From positions 1 to 51,306 of the forward strand of contig NZ_BAFR01000126.1 in NCBI RefSeq assembly GCF_000308435.1: 51,306 nt of DNA, given 5' to 3'. The position numbers were made by a program, and so were the translations under genes. Under the pieces are notes generated by a model that saw nothing but the letters and a program-made list of their open reading frames with translations, did not search any database and was not told where the DNA came from. Shown piece by piece: positions 1-7,777 of the stretch (the stretch's first letter is position 1; each line of letters opens with the position of its first letter). The DNA comes from Nocardia araoensis NBRC 100135 (lineage in GTDB: Bacteria > Actinomycetota > Actinomycetes > Mycobacteriales > Mycobacteriaceae).

Positions 1-733
1 GCAGGAAGACCTCGGTGCCGTCGGTCGAACAGGTCACCAGTGGAAGGGCCGGGTCGTCGTTGCCCGCGAGCGGATCGGCCTTCCCGCAGTCCATGGCGGC
101 CAGCGCGGCCTGCTGCACGGACGGATCGGTGCTCTGGCGCAGTGCCTTGGCCGCCTGGATCTCCTTGCTCGCCTCTTCGGTGGGCTCGCGGCCGGGTTCC
201 GCGGGTGGCTGTGTCGGCTGCTGAGCGGGGAACACGCGCTGCTGGGGAGCGGGCTGGGTGGTCTCCGGCGCGGCGGGCTGCGTCGTCTCCGGCGTCGTCG
301 GCTGCGCGGCCGGCGCGGGCTGGGCGCCCGGCGTCGTCGCACCGCGCCCCGCCGCGGGCACGGCCTGCAGCACGGGACGGATGTAGAGCTTGGCGGTGGT
401 CGCCAGCGCGCGCGCCTGCTGCCCGTCGTCGCCCGGGACGGTGATCACGATGTTGTCGCCGTCGATGACGACCTCGGATCCGCCGACGCCGAGCCCGTTG
501 ACCCGGTTCTCGATGATGTCCTGCGCCTTCTTCAGGCTGTCCTGGCTGGGCTTGCTGCCGTCCGGCGTGCGCGCGGAGAGCGTGACGCGGGTGCCGCCCT
601 GCAGGTCGATACCGAGCTTGGGTGTCGGGGACTTGTCACCGGTGAAGAACACCAGCGCATAGATCACGGCCAGCAGCGCGGCATAGACACCGAGCAGCCG
701 CAGCGGGTGCGCCGATCCCTGGGAAGGTGGCAC
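1..733 (-). CDS. secD: SecD, protein translocase subunit (N-terminal part, runs off the window)
   Basis: SecD works with SecF and YajC as a membrane complex that uses the proton gradient to help the Sec channel finish export of proteins. The GTG start at 733 is preceded by AGGAG about 9 nt upstream. The first transmembrane helix covers roughly residues 8-28 and is followed by the family motif DLQGGTRVTLSAR and the start of the periplasmic P1 domain. A Pro/Gln/Thr-rich insertion then follows, of the kind seen in actinobacterial SecD proteins. It lies 120 bp downstream of yajC on the same strand, as in mycobacteria. Only about 244 residues are visible; the rest, including the C-terminal membrane bundle, is beyond the left edge. 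Confidence 0.93.
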   Translation of the reverse strand, partial: MPPSQGSAHPLRLLGVYAALLAVIYALVFFTGDKSPTPKLGIDLQGGTRVTLSARTPDGSKPSQDSLKKAQDIIENRVNGLGVGGSEVVIDGDNIVITVPGDDGQQARALATTAKLYIRPVLQAVPAAGRGATTPGAQPAPAAQPTTPETTQPAAPETTQPAPQQRVFPAQQPTQPPAEPGREPTEEASKEIQAAKALRQSTDPSVQQAALAAMDCGKADPLAGNDDPALPLVTCSTDGTEVFL

Positions 734-853
734 AGTACGTCATCTCCTAGGCGGGAAGTCGAGGATGGAACATGCGGACGTGCACCAGCGACGCCGGGTG
801 CGCGGACGGACGGCCGCGGCGACATCCGGCGAGCCGGGGCACAACCGGAACGA

Positions 854-1213
854 TCAGTCCTTGGTCAGGCGGGTCTCGGTCTGCTCGGCGGATTCCTCGA
901 CGGCCTCGGTGGTGTCCGAGCCGGTGGCCTCCGAGCCGGTCTCCTCGGTGCTCACCTGGTCGTCGGTGCGCACCTCACGGACGGCCTGGCGCAGCCACGT
1001 GGTGACCACGTCCTCGGCGATCTCGAGGTCGACCGTGGTGTCGTCGAGTTCGACCACGGTGCCGTACAGACCCGACGTGGTGACGACCTGATCGCCGATC
1101 TTCAGGCTGTCCTGCATCTGGGCGACCTTCTCGGCTTCCCGCTTCTGACGGCGGACACCGAGGAACATCGGCACGAGCAGGGCTACCAGTAGCAGCGGAA
1201 ACAGCAGTTCCAT
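854..1213 (-). CDS. yajC: YajC, Sec translocon accessory subunit
   Basis: A 119-residue single-pass membrane protein that associates with SecDF. An N-terminal helix (about residues 2-19) is followed by the basic stretch RRQKREAEKV and the YajC core with the motif LKIGDQVVTTSGLYGTV. The tail after residue 85 is acidic and low in complexity (many Glu, Thr, Asp), which is common in actinobacterial YajC. It sits directly upstream of secD on the same strand, consistent with a yajC-secD-secF operon. The start is ATG and the length is normal for the family. Confidence 0.95.
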   Translation of the reverse strand: MELLFPLLLVALLVPMFLGVRRQKREAEKVAQMQDSLKIGDQVVTTSGLYGTVVELDDTTVDLEIAEDVVTTWLRQAVREVRTDDQVSTEETGSEATGSDTTEAVEESAEQTETRLTKD

Positions 1214-1336
1214 CGTCGAAGTCAGTCCCTAGTGTCGTGGGTGGGATGGGCAAGTACCCACACAGTCTGCCAGTTCGCTGCGCGGGTGCCACACCCGCAC
1301 GCCCGCTGGGCAGCTACAACGGCCCACATCGACACC

Positions 1337-1372
1337 GGCTCGCCCGCCGGGACACGCTCCGGCGGGCGAGCC
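1337..1372 (-). terminator. GC-rich hairpin after the monooxygenase gene
   Basis: A perfect 14-bp inverted repeat (GGCTCGCCCGCCGG and its complement) with an 8-nt loop begins 13 nt after the monooxygenase stop codon. It has no run of T afterwards, which is usual for GC-rich actinobacterial terminators. It would separate monooxygenase transcription from yajC-secD, which lies on the same strand. Confidence 0.7.
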
Positions 1373-1384
1373 GCGGCACCGGCG

Positions 1385-2875
1385 TCAGGCCGTCTTGCCG
1401 TAGACGTAATCCTCCAGCGGGAAGCTCACCGCTTCGCGATGCGCGTTGAGCGTGCTGGTCGGCCGCAGCAGGGCGGCCTCCCCGTGCTGGTTGAAGTAGT
1501 AGCTGCGCGCGGTGGCGCAGTCGCCGCCGTAGAACACCGAGGAGCCCAGCTTGTCGGTCACCCGGTCCAGGAACGCCGCGTTGGCCTGCTCGCTGACCTC
1601 GAAGGTGGTCTCGCCCCGGCGGCGCAATTCGCCGAACAACCTGCCCATGTGCTTCATCTGCGCCTCGATGGTGGTGAAGTAGGACAGGCCGCTGTAAGAG
1701 TAGGGACTGTTGAGGCTGAGGAAATTGGGGAACTTCGGCACCGTGATGCCCTCGTAGGCTTGGAAACGGTTGTCGCGCCAGAACTTTCCGAGGTTCACCC
1801 CGTCCCGGCCGATGATCTCGATGGCCGGGAAGTTCACGTCCCACAGATTGAAGCCGGTGGCCAGGATCAGGGTGTCGATCTCGGTCTTGTGCCCGTCGGC
1901 GGTGACGATGCCGTCCGGCTCGATGTGGTCGATGGAATTCGTCTCCAGGCGCACGTGCGGCTGGTTGAACGTGGTGAAGTAGTGGTTGGAGAAGGTCGGC
2001 CGCTTGCACCCGAAGTCGTAGTGCGGGGTCAGCTGCCTGCGCGTTCGCTTGTCGCGCACGGACGCTCGCAGGTGCGCCTTGGCCAGCGCTCCCGCTCCCT
2101 TGTTCACCAGCCCGGCCTGCTTGAAATGCAGCACCCCGACCACCATCAGCGCCTCGAGCAGGCTGGTGTTGACCAGTCGCGCGGCCTTCTGGGTGACGGG
2201 AACCCGTTCGAACAGCTTGCGCACCGGCGCGGGAATCGTGGTGTCGATCTTCGGGACCACCCAGATCGGGGTGCGCTGGAACACGGTGAGCGCCCGCGCC
2301 TTCTTGGCGACCTCGGGCACCAGCTGCACAGCGGTGGCGCCGGTGCCGATGATCGCGGCCCTGCGGCCGGTGAGGTCGAAGTCGTCCTCCCATGCGGTGG
2401 TGTGGATGATCTTGCCTGCGAACGAGTCGATCCCCGGGAACGGCGGGGTGTAGGGCTGGGACAGGAAGCCCGTCGCGGTGAGCAGGTACCGGCCGGTGAC
2501 GGTTTCTCCGCCCGCGATCGAGACCACCCAGTGCTGCTGCTCTTCGTCCCAGCGCGCGCCGTCGACGACGGTGCCGAAGCGCATGCGACGACGCAGGCCG
2601 TACTTGTCGGCGACGTGGGCGGCGTACTTCTTCAGCTCCTCCCCCGGCGCGAACAGCCGCGACCAGTGCGGGTTCGGTTCGAACGAGTAGGAGTAGGTGA
2701 CCGAGGCGATGTCGACCGCGAGACCCGGGTAATGGTTGACGTGCCAGGTGCCGCCGAGATCGTCCTCGCGTTCGAGGATGACGTAATTGCTCAGGCCGAG
2801 CCGATCGAGCTGAATGCCCGCTCCCATGCCCCCGAACCCCGCACCGACCACGACCGCGTCGTATTGAGGCGCCAC
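1385..2875 (-). CDS. Flavin-containing monooxygenase of the Baeyer-Villiger type
   Basis: Predicted FAD/NADPH monooxygenase that would turn ketones into esters or oxidise heteroatoms; the substrate is unknown. The 496-residue protein shows the FAD-binding GAGFGG at 11-16, the Baeyer-Villiger fingerprint FAGKIIHTTAWE at about 152-163 (consensus FxGxxxHTxxW) and the NADPH-binding GTGATAVQ at about 177. The open frame extends much further upstream, but the GTG at 2875 is preferred because AGGAGG lies 6 nt before it and the FAD motif follows at once. A longer form would run through the divergent tetR gene and its operator. It is probably repressed by that TetR protein through the palindrome at 2907-2928. 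Confidence 0.88.
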   Translation of the reverse strand: MAPQYDAVVVGAGFGGMGAGIQLDRLGLSNYVILEREDDLGGTWHVNHYPGLAVDIASVTYSYSFEPNPHWSRLFAPGEELKKYAAHVADKYGLRRRMRFGTVVDGARWDEEQQHWVVSIAGGETVTGRYLLTATGFLSQPYTPPFPGIDSFAGKIIHTTAWEDDFDLTGRRAAIIGTGATAVQLVPEVAKKARALTVFQRTPIWVVPKIDTTIPAPVRKLFERVPVTQKAARLVNTSLLEALMVVGVLHFKQAGLVNKGAGALAKAHLRASVRDKRTRRQLTPHYDFGCKRPTFSNHYFTTFNQPHVRLETNSIDHIEPDGIVTADGHKTEIDTLILATGFNLWDVNFPAIEIIGRDGVNLGKFWRDNRFQAYEGITVPKFPNFLSLNSPYSYSGLSYFTTIEAQMKHMGRLFGELRRRGETTFEVSEQANAAFLDRVTDKLGSSVFYGGDCATARSYYFNQHGEAALLRPTSTLNAHREAVSFPLEDYVYGKTA

Positions 2876-2906
2876 ACCGAACCTCCTGCTAGCTGAACCA
2901 CATATC

Positions 2907-2928
2907 ACGGAATGACACATCATTCCGT
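2907..2928. promoter_or_regulatory. Palindromic operator between the monooxygenase and tetR genes
   Basis: A perfect inverted repeat with arms ACGGAATGA and TCATTCCGT and spacer CACA lies in the divergent intergenic region. It is flanked by a second outer pair, ATCAC at 2904-2908 and GTGAT at 2931-2935. It lies just upstream of the TetR -10 element TATCAT (2941-2946) and 32 bp before the monooxygenase start. Autoregulation by the adjacent TetR protein is inferred from position and symmetry. Confidence 0.75.
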
Positions 2929-2953
2929 TTGTGATGACTGTATCATCGGGGAG

Positions 2954-3577
2954 GTGACGAAGCCATCCACGCGTGCCGAGCGACGCAAAGCCGAACTGCG
3001 CCAAGAGATCATCGACACCGCGTTCGCCTGTTTCGCGGAGAAGGGCTATCACGCCACCGGCATCGCCGACATCGCGGGACAGCTCGGCATCGGTCACGGC
3101 ACCTTCTACCGCTACTTCAGCAACAAGCGCGACATCATCGACCACGTCATCGACGACTTGGCGGCGCGCATCATCGCCGCCCTGGGTACCGAGAACGCCC
3201 CGGACGCCGCCGCCACCCTCGACGAATACCGCGCCCAGATCGACCGTATCGGGGTGGCCCTCACCGAGATCCTGCTGACCGATCGCCGGGTCGCCCAGTT
3301 GCTGCTCTTCCACGCCACCGGCATCGATGACGAACTCACCCAGCGGCTCTACGGACTGCTCGACACCGCCGACGCGCTGACCGCCGGCTATCTCGAGCAC
3401 GGCGTCGAGCAGGGCTACCTGCGCGCCGACCTGGACACGTCGAACACCGCGCGCGCGGTGACCGGCATGCTGATCGGCGGCATCGTCTACTCGCTGCGCG
3501 AACCCGACGAGGCCGCTATCGCCGGGCTGAACGAGGCGATCCGCCGCCTGCTCGTGGATGGCGTGCGCAAGGACTGA
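2954..3577 (+). CDS. TetR family transcriptional regulator
   Basis: A 207-residue repressor with an N-terminal helix-turn-helix at about residues 15-60 (GYHATGIADIAGQLGIGHGT, then FYRYFSNKRDII) and an all-helical ligand-binding domain. An ATG at 2912 is in frame, but it lies inside the palindromic operator. I prefer GTG at 2954, which has TATCAT ending 7 nt upstream and so looks like a leaderless start. It is divergent from the monooxygenase, the likely target gene. The ligand is unknown, possibly a substrate of the monooxygenase. Confidence 0.9.
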   Translation: MTKPSTRAERRKAELRQEIIDTAFACFAEKGYHATGIADIAGQLGIGHGTFYRYFSNKRDIIDHVIDDLAARIIAALGTENAPDAAATLDEYRAQIDRIGVALTEILLTDRRVAQLLLFHATGIDDELTQRLYGLLDTADALTAGYLEHGVEQGYLRADLDTSNTARAVTGMLIGGIVYSLREPDEAAIAGLNEAIRRLLVDGVRKD

Positions 3578-3728
3578 GCACCTCGGCAATCCCCCTGACA
3601 CCGCCACCGGCGCTAGGGTGAGGCGCACTGATCCGACGCTTCCGCCAAGGGGACGGCCCTTGTTCGCAAAAGGCCAGGGAAACGCGAAGTTTCCCTTCCG
3701 ATCGGCCCGGCACACCGAGCCTGACAGA

Positions 3729-4292
3729 ATGTCGCCCGTGACTCCGGAGGACGTGCGCCGCACCCGTTTCGCGACCCCGACGCTCGGGCATCGCGGCTAC
3801 CACGCGGACGAGGTGGATGCCTTCCTCGAACTCGTCGCGGCGACGCTGGCGGGGCAAGGCGTGCTCGCCGCCGACGATCTGCGACATGTCGGTTTCGGCG
3901 CGCCCCGGCTCGGTCAGCGTGGTTACCGCGCCGACCAGGTCGACGAGTATCTCGATCAGTTGCGCGCCGAGCTGGAGTTCCGGCAGCGCGGCGTCCGGCC
4001 GGTGCCCGCAGCGAACGGCAACGGCCACGCCATGCTCACGTTCGACGACGTGCAGCGCATGCGGTTCAGCCAGGCCCCGGTGGGCAGGCGCGGATACAAC
4101 GAGGAAGAGGTCGGCGCGTTCCTCGATCTGGTCGCCGCGACTCTCGCGCACGGCGGACCGGGCAGCCTCACCCTCGCCGATGTCGAGGCCGTCCGCTTCA
4201 CCGAGGCCCGCCTCGGCACTCGCGGGTATCAGCGCGACGAGGTCGACGCCTTCCGCGACTTGGTCGCCGCCGCCCTGCGCCGTCGCCGCTGA
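3729..4292 (+). CDS. Protein of four tandem DivIVA-type membrane-binding modules
   Basis: The 187-residue protein consists almost entirely of four copies, about 40 residues apart, of the N-terminal module of DivIVA/Wag31: a (T/A)xxDVxxxxF segment, then GxRGYxxDEVDAFLDLV. Repeat cores are LGHRGYHADEVDAFLELV, LGQRGYRADQVDEYLDQL, VGRRGYNEEEVGAFLDLV and LGTRGYQRDEVDAFRDLV. In DivIVA this module inserts an aromatic residue and basic residues into curved membrane at poles and septa. The long coiled coil that oligomerises normal DivIVA is missing. ATG 3729 puts the first repeat directly at the N-terminus; GTG 3738 is an alternative, and an upstream in-frame extension shows no module. It converges on ruvB with a 28-nt gap. 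A role at the growing pole or septum is inferred. Confidence 0.82.
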   Translation: MSPVTPEDVRRTRFATPTLGHRGYHADEVDAFLELVAATLAGQGVLAADDLRHVGFGAPRLGQRGYRADQVDEYLDQLRAELEFRQRGVRPVPAANGNGHAMLTFDDVQRMRFSQAPVGRRGYNEEEVGAFLDLVAATLAHGGPGSLTLADVEAVRFTEARLGTRGYQRDEVDAFRDLVAAALRRRR

Positions 4293-4320
4293 CCTGCCGC
4301 CGCGGCTGCGTTCACCCGGT

Positions 4321-5403
4321 TCATTCGAAGAGGTCGAGCGTGGGGTGCGGCTCGCGACCGCGCACTTCGATGGAACCGAACACCAGGTCGGGCGGCGGGA
4401 CGAGACCGAGGTGCTCCCAGGCGGCGGCGGTGGCGACCCGGCCGCGAGGTGTTCGCGCGACCATGCCCGCGCGAACCAGGAACGGTTCGCAGACCTCCTC
4501 CACCGTCGCGGCCTCCTCCCCGACCGCAACGGCCAAAGTGGACACCCCGACCGGGCCACCGCCGAAGCTGCGGACGAGCGCTCCGAGCACCGCGCGGTCG
4601 AGCCGGTCGAGGCCGAGCACGTCCACGTCGTAGACCTCGAGCGCGGCCTGGGCGATCGGGCGGGTGATCCGGCCGTCGGCGCGGACCTCCGCGTAGTCGC
4701 GGACGCGGCGCAGCAGGCGATTGGCGATACGGGGCGTGCCGCGCGAGCGGCCCGCGATCTCGGCCGCCGCCTCCTGCTCGATGACGACCCCGAGGATGTG
4801 CGCCGACCGTTGCAGGATGCGCAGCAGCTCGCCGGGCTCGTAGAAGTCCATGTGCCCGGTGAAACCGAAACGGTCGCGCAGCGGGCCGGTCAGCGCTCCG
4901 GATCTGGTGGTGGCTCCGACCAGCGTGAACGGTGCGATATCCAGAGGAATGGACGTGGCTCCCGGCCCCTTGCCGACGACCACGTCCACCCGGAAGTCCT
5001 CCATCGCCAGGTAGAGCATCTCCTCGGCGGGGCGCGCCATCCGGTGGATCTCGTCGATGAACAGCACGTCGCCCTCGACCAGGTTGCTGAGCATGGCGGC
5101 GAGATCCCCGGCCCGCTCCAGCGCGGGACCCGACGTGATCCGTAAGGCGGTGCCGAGTTCCGCCGCGATGATCATCGCCATGCTCGTCTTGCCGAGACCG
5201 GGCGGGCCCGACAGCAGGACATGATCCGGTGTGCCGCCGCGTTGTTTGGCACCGCGCAGCACCAGCGCGAGCTGCTCGCGGACCCGGGGCTGACCGATGA
5301 AGTCGTCCAGCGACTTCGGTCGCAGACTCGCCTCGATCTCGCCGTCGGACTTCAGATAGTTTGCGCTGACCTGCGATTCGGCGAATTCCTCTGGATGGTC
5401 CAT
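4321..5403 (-). CDS. ruvB: RuvB, Holliday junction branch migration ATPase
   Basis: Hexameric AAA+ motor that, with RuvA, drives branch migration of Holliday junctions in recombinational repair. The 360 residues show Walker A GPPGLGKT (66-73), Walker B with DEIH (117-120), sensor motif [19 protein letters not shown] and the C-terminal winged helix with RTPRGRVAT. The length is typical. It follows ruvA by 6 nt on the same strand, in the conserved order ruvC-ruvA-ruvB. Confidence 0.98.
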   Translation of the reverse strand: MDHPEEFAESQVSANYLKSDGEIEASLRPKSLDDFIGQPRVREQLALVLRGAKQRGGTPDHVLLSGPPGLGKTSMAMIIAAELGTALRITSGPALERAGDLAAMLSNLVEGDVLFIDEIHRMARPAEEMLYLAMEDFRVDVVVGKGPGATSIPLDIAPFTLVGATTRSGALTGPLRDRFGFTGHMDFYEPGELLRILQRSAHILGVVIEQEAAAEIAGRSRGTPRIANRLLRRVRDYAEVRADGRITRPIAQAALEVYDVDVLGLDRLDRAVLGALVRSFGGGPVGVSTLAVAVGEEAATVEEVCEPFLVRAGMVARTPRGRVATAAAWEHLGLVPPPDLVFGSIEVRGREPHPTLDLFE

Positions 5404-5409
5404 GACGCC

Positions 5410-6015
5410 TTACCGATTCTTGCCGAGCATACCGAGCGCGGCCCGGAGGGCGGCGGAGGTGTCGGCGTCGGGCTGTTCGGCCAGCACCGCATCGATCGCC
5501 TGTTCGGCTTGTCTGGCGGCGAAACCGAGGCCGACGAGCGCCTCGGTGACCTGCTCGCGCACCGGCGTGACCACCGCGGCGGGCGCGGATCCGGGCGGAC
5601 CGGCGGGCACGGGAACGAGATTCACCTTGTCGCGCAGTTCCACCACCATGCGCTCGGCGCCGCGCTTGCCGATGCCGGGGACCCGGGTGAGCGCCGCCAC
5701 GTTGCTCTCGGCCAGCGCTTTGCGCAGCGCCTCGGGCTCGAGCACGGCCAGCACCGCCATGGCCAGGCGGGGTCCGACCCCCGAAACGGTCTGCAACAGG
5801 CCGAACAGGTCGCGGGCCTCGGTGTCGGCGAAACCGTAGAGGGTCATCGAGTCCTCGCGGACGATCATCGCGGTGTAGAGCCGGGTCTCCTCGCCTCGGG
5901 TCAGCCCGGCCAGAGTGGCGGGAGTCGCGTTGAGCCGGTAGCCGACGCCAGCGGCCTCGATCACCGCGTGATCGAGGGCGATTTCCAGCACTTCACCGCG
6001 TACCGACGCGATCAC
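5410..6015 (-). CDS. ruvA: RuvA, Holliday junction-binding subunit
   Basis: Tetrameric protein that binds the four-way junction and loads RuvB. The 201 residues contain the N-terminal OB-fold (begins [11 protein letters not shown]), the paired helix-hairpin-helix motifs with VSGVGPRLA and [13 protein letters not shown], and the C-terminal domain with [17 protein letters not shown] that contacts RuvB. The GTG start at 6015 overlaps the ruvC stop in GTGA, implying translational coupling. The longer frame upstream is ruvC read in another frame. Confidence 0.97.
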   Translation of the reverse strand: MIASVRGEVLEIALDHAVIEAAGVGYRLNATPATLAGLTRGEETRLYTAMIVREDSMTLYGFADTEARDLFGLLQTVSGVGPRLAMAVLAVLEPEALRKALAESNVAALTRVPGIGKRGAERMVVELRDKVNLVPVPAGPPGSAPAAVVTPVREQVTEALVGLGFAARQAEQAIDAVLAEQPDADTSAALRAALGMLGKNR

Positions 6016-6581
6016 CCGTGCACCGCCTTCCGTTGTTCGGCCAGCCGTTCCCTGTATCGGCGCTGCGCCGCGGCCGCCTTGGCCTCCGCCGCCGCCATCC
6101 GCTCCAGCAGCGGCGCCCGCCAACAATGGCAGATCGCCAGCGCCAGCGCATCCGCCGCGTCCGCGGGCTTCGGCGCGGACGGCAGGCCGAGGATACGGGT
6201 GACCATCGCGGTCACCTGCTTCTTGTCGGCGGTGCCGTTGCCGGTGACCGCGGCCTTCACCTCGCTGGGTGTGTGGAACGCGACCGGAATCCCCCGGCGC
6301 GCTGCGGCCAGCGCGATCACGCCGCCCGCCTGCGCGGTGCCCATCGCGGTACGGACATTGTGCTGGGCGAAGACGCGTTCGATGGCGACGGCCCCCGGCT
6401 TGTGGGTGTCCATCCAGCGTTCGGCGGCGTCGGCGACCGCGAGCAGGCGCTGCGCGAGATCCATATCGCCGGGAGTGCGGACCACGTCGACGTCCACGGC
6501 GGTGACCTTCCGTCCCGATCCGCCCTCGACGATGCTGAGGCCGCATCGGGTGAGGCCGGGGTCGACGCCCATCACCCGCAC
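6012..6581 (-). CDS. ruvC: RuvC, Holliday junction resolvase
   Basis: Endonuclease that cuts Holliday junctions symmetrically. The 189 residues start [14 protein letters not shown]. The four acidic catalytic residues can be placed at D7, E68, D141 and D144. I chose GTG 6581 because AGAGGGA lies 5 nt upstream and it matches the usual family start. An ATG at 6608 would add nine residues. It is the first gene of ruvCAB. Confidence 0.97.
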   Translation of the reverse strand: MRVMGVDPGLTRCGLSIVEGGSGRKVTAVDVDVVRTPGDMDLAQRLLAVADAAERWMDTHKPGAVAIERVFAQHNVRTAMGTAQAGGVIALAAARRGIPVAFHTPSEVKAAVTGNGTADKKQVTAMVTRILGLPSAPKPADAADALALAICHCWRAPLLERMAAAEAKAAAAQRRYRERLAEQRKAVHG

Positions 6582-6663
6582 GACAATCCCTCTCGCAGAC
6601 ACGAACAATTGTTCGAGAGTCTAGCGGAGGCTTCGGCTTTCACCGCCGAGCGACACAGCCCGG

Positions 6664-7104
6664 CTATTCGCCGACAACCGCCGCGCCCGGCAACCCCAGC
6701 AACGCCGGCCGGCTCGCGCGTGCCGCCCATTGCCGCGCGGGATCGGCGATCAGACGCCGCGCCGTCAGATCGAGCAGGCCACTGACATTGGTCACCGTCG
6801 CGGCGACCACGCCGTCGGCGCGGGTCAGGACGTGCTCGACCCGGTAGGTCTTGCCGTCTCCCCACTGCCACTCGCACGACACGTCCACGGTGTCGCCGCC
6901 ACGGAGCTCACGCTGGAAGCGGAGCACGGTTTCCAAGTTGACCGGCCCGAGACCGGACGCGATCAACTCGTCCACCGACACGCCCGCCGCCTGAACACAG
7001 GCGAAACGCGCGTGATCGGCGAATTGGTGATAGGCGGCGCCGGTGACGTGCAACTGCGGATCCAGGTCGGACACCCGGACTTCGATGCGAGTACTGAACG
7101 ACAC
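6664..7104 (-). CDS. Hotdog-fold acyl-CoA thioesterase
   Basis: A 146-residue protein of the 4HBT/YbgC type, predicted to hydrolyse acyl-CoA. The opening (FSTRIEVRVSDLDPQLHVTG) matches the family pattern in which an Asp near residue 13 is followed by a helix with YHQFADHARFACVQ. The GTG start at 7104 places this motif at the N-terminus. It lies 82 bp upstream of ruvC on the same strand, but may have its own promoter. The substrate cannot be read from the sequence. Confidence 0.85.
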   Translation of the reverse strand: MSFSTRIEVRVSDLDPQLHVTGAAYHQFADHARFACVQAAGVSVDELIASGLGPVNLETVLRFQRELRGGDTVDVSCEWQWGDGKTYRVEHVLTRADGVVAATVTNVSGLLDLTARRLIADPARQWAARASRPALLGLPGAAVVGE

Positions 7105-7183
7105 GCGCCGACTATGCCAGTGCCGACCGACAAGTTCGGCGACTCCAACCGGTGCACAGGGGACGTGGTGGGAGTCCGGTGGA

Positions 7184-7699
7184 TCAGATCCCGGAGACCT
7201 GCCGCGCGAAAGCACCGTGTGCCCGCTCGTCGAACAGGACGAATCGCGCCTCGGAGACCGCCGTCTCGGTCGCACGGACCGTGTCGACAGCGATCCGCGC
7301 CCCGTCGTCCATCGGCCAGCCGAAGATTCCGGTCGAGATCGCGGGGAAGGCGACCGATCGCGCGCCCAATTCGTCCGCCACGCGCAACGACTCGCGATAA
7401 CACGAGGCCAGCAGAGCGGAGCGGTCCTCGACGTCCGACCACACCGGACCCACGGTGTGGATCACCCACCGCGCGGGAAGCCTGCCCGCCGTGGTGGCCA
7501 CCGCCGCTCCGGTGGGAAGACCCCTGCCGTAGCGGGAGGCCCGCAATCGGCGGCATTCCGCCAGGATTTCCGGTCCGCCGCGCCGGTGGATCGCCCCGTC
7601 GACGCCCCCGCCGCCGAGCAGCGACGAGTTGGCCGCGTTGACCACCGCGTCGACCTGCTGTTCGGTGATGTCGCCGCGCACCAGCACCAGTTCGACCAT
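7184..7699 (-). CDS. Macro-domain protein, probable O-acetyl-ADP-ribose deacetylase
   Basis: A 171-residue stand-alone macro domain of the YmdB/MacroD class, which binds ADP-ribose and removes O-acetyl or protein-linked ADP-ribose. Signatures are VNAANSSLLGGGGVDGAIH at about residues 21-39 (the adenine/ribose pocket with the glycine-rich loop) and PAISTGIFGWP at about 120-130. The ATG at 7699 lies right before the first strand (MVELVLVRGDIT). It shares its upstream region with the divergent esterase gene at 7778. Confidence 0.93.
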   Translation of the reverse strand: MVELVLVRGDITEQQVDAVVNAANSSLLGGGGVDGAIHRRGGPEILAECRRLRASRYGRGLPTGAAVATTAGRLPARWVIHTVGPVWSDVEDRSALLASCYRESLRVADELGARSVAFPAISTGIFGWPMDDGARIAVDTVRATETAVSEARFVLFDERAHGAFARQVSGI

Positions 7700-7777
7700 G
7701 CTCGCATTCTGCCGCGCGCACCGCCCCAAGGAGAGCCGAAGCCGATTCACAGCGTGCCTCGAGGAACGGCCTGGACA

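Noticed and set aside
1232..2896. Long plus-strand open frame of over 500 codons across the monooxygenase gene
   Set aside because: It is the antisense of a gene with full Baeyer-Villiger motifs; its translation is rich in Arg, Val, His and Gly without domains, the usual shadow in high-GC DNA.
2876..3763. N-terminal extension of the monooxygenase frame up to 3763
   Set aside because: It would read through the divergent tetR gene and operator; AGGAGG and the FAD motif fix the start at 2875.
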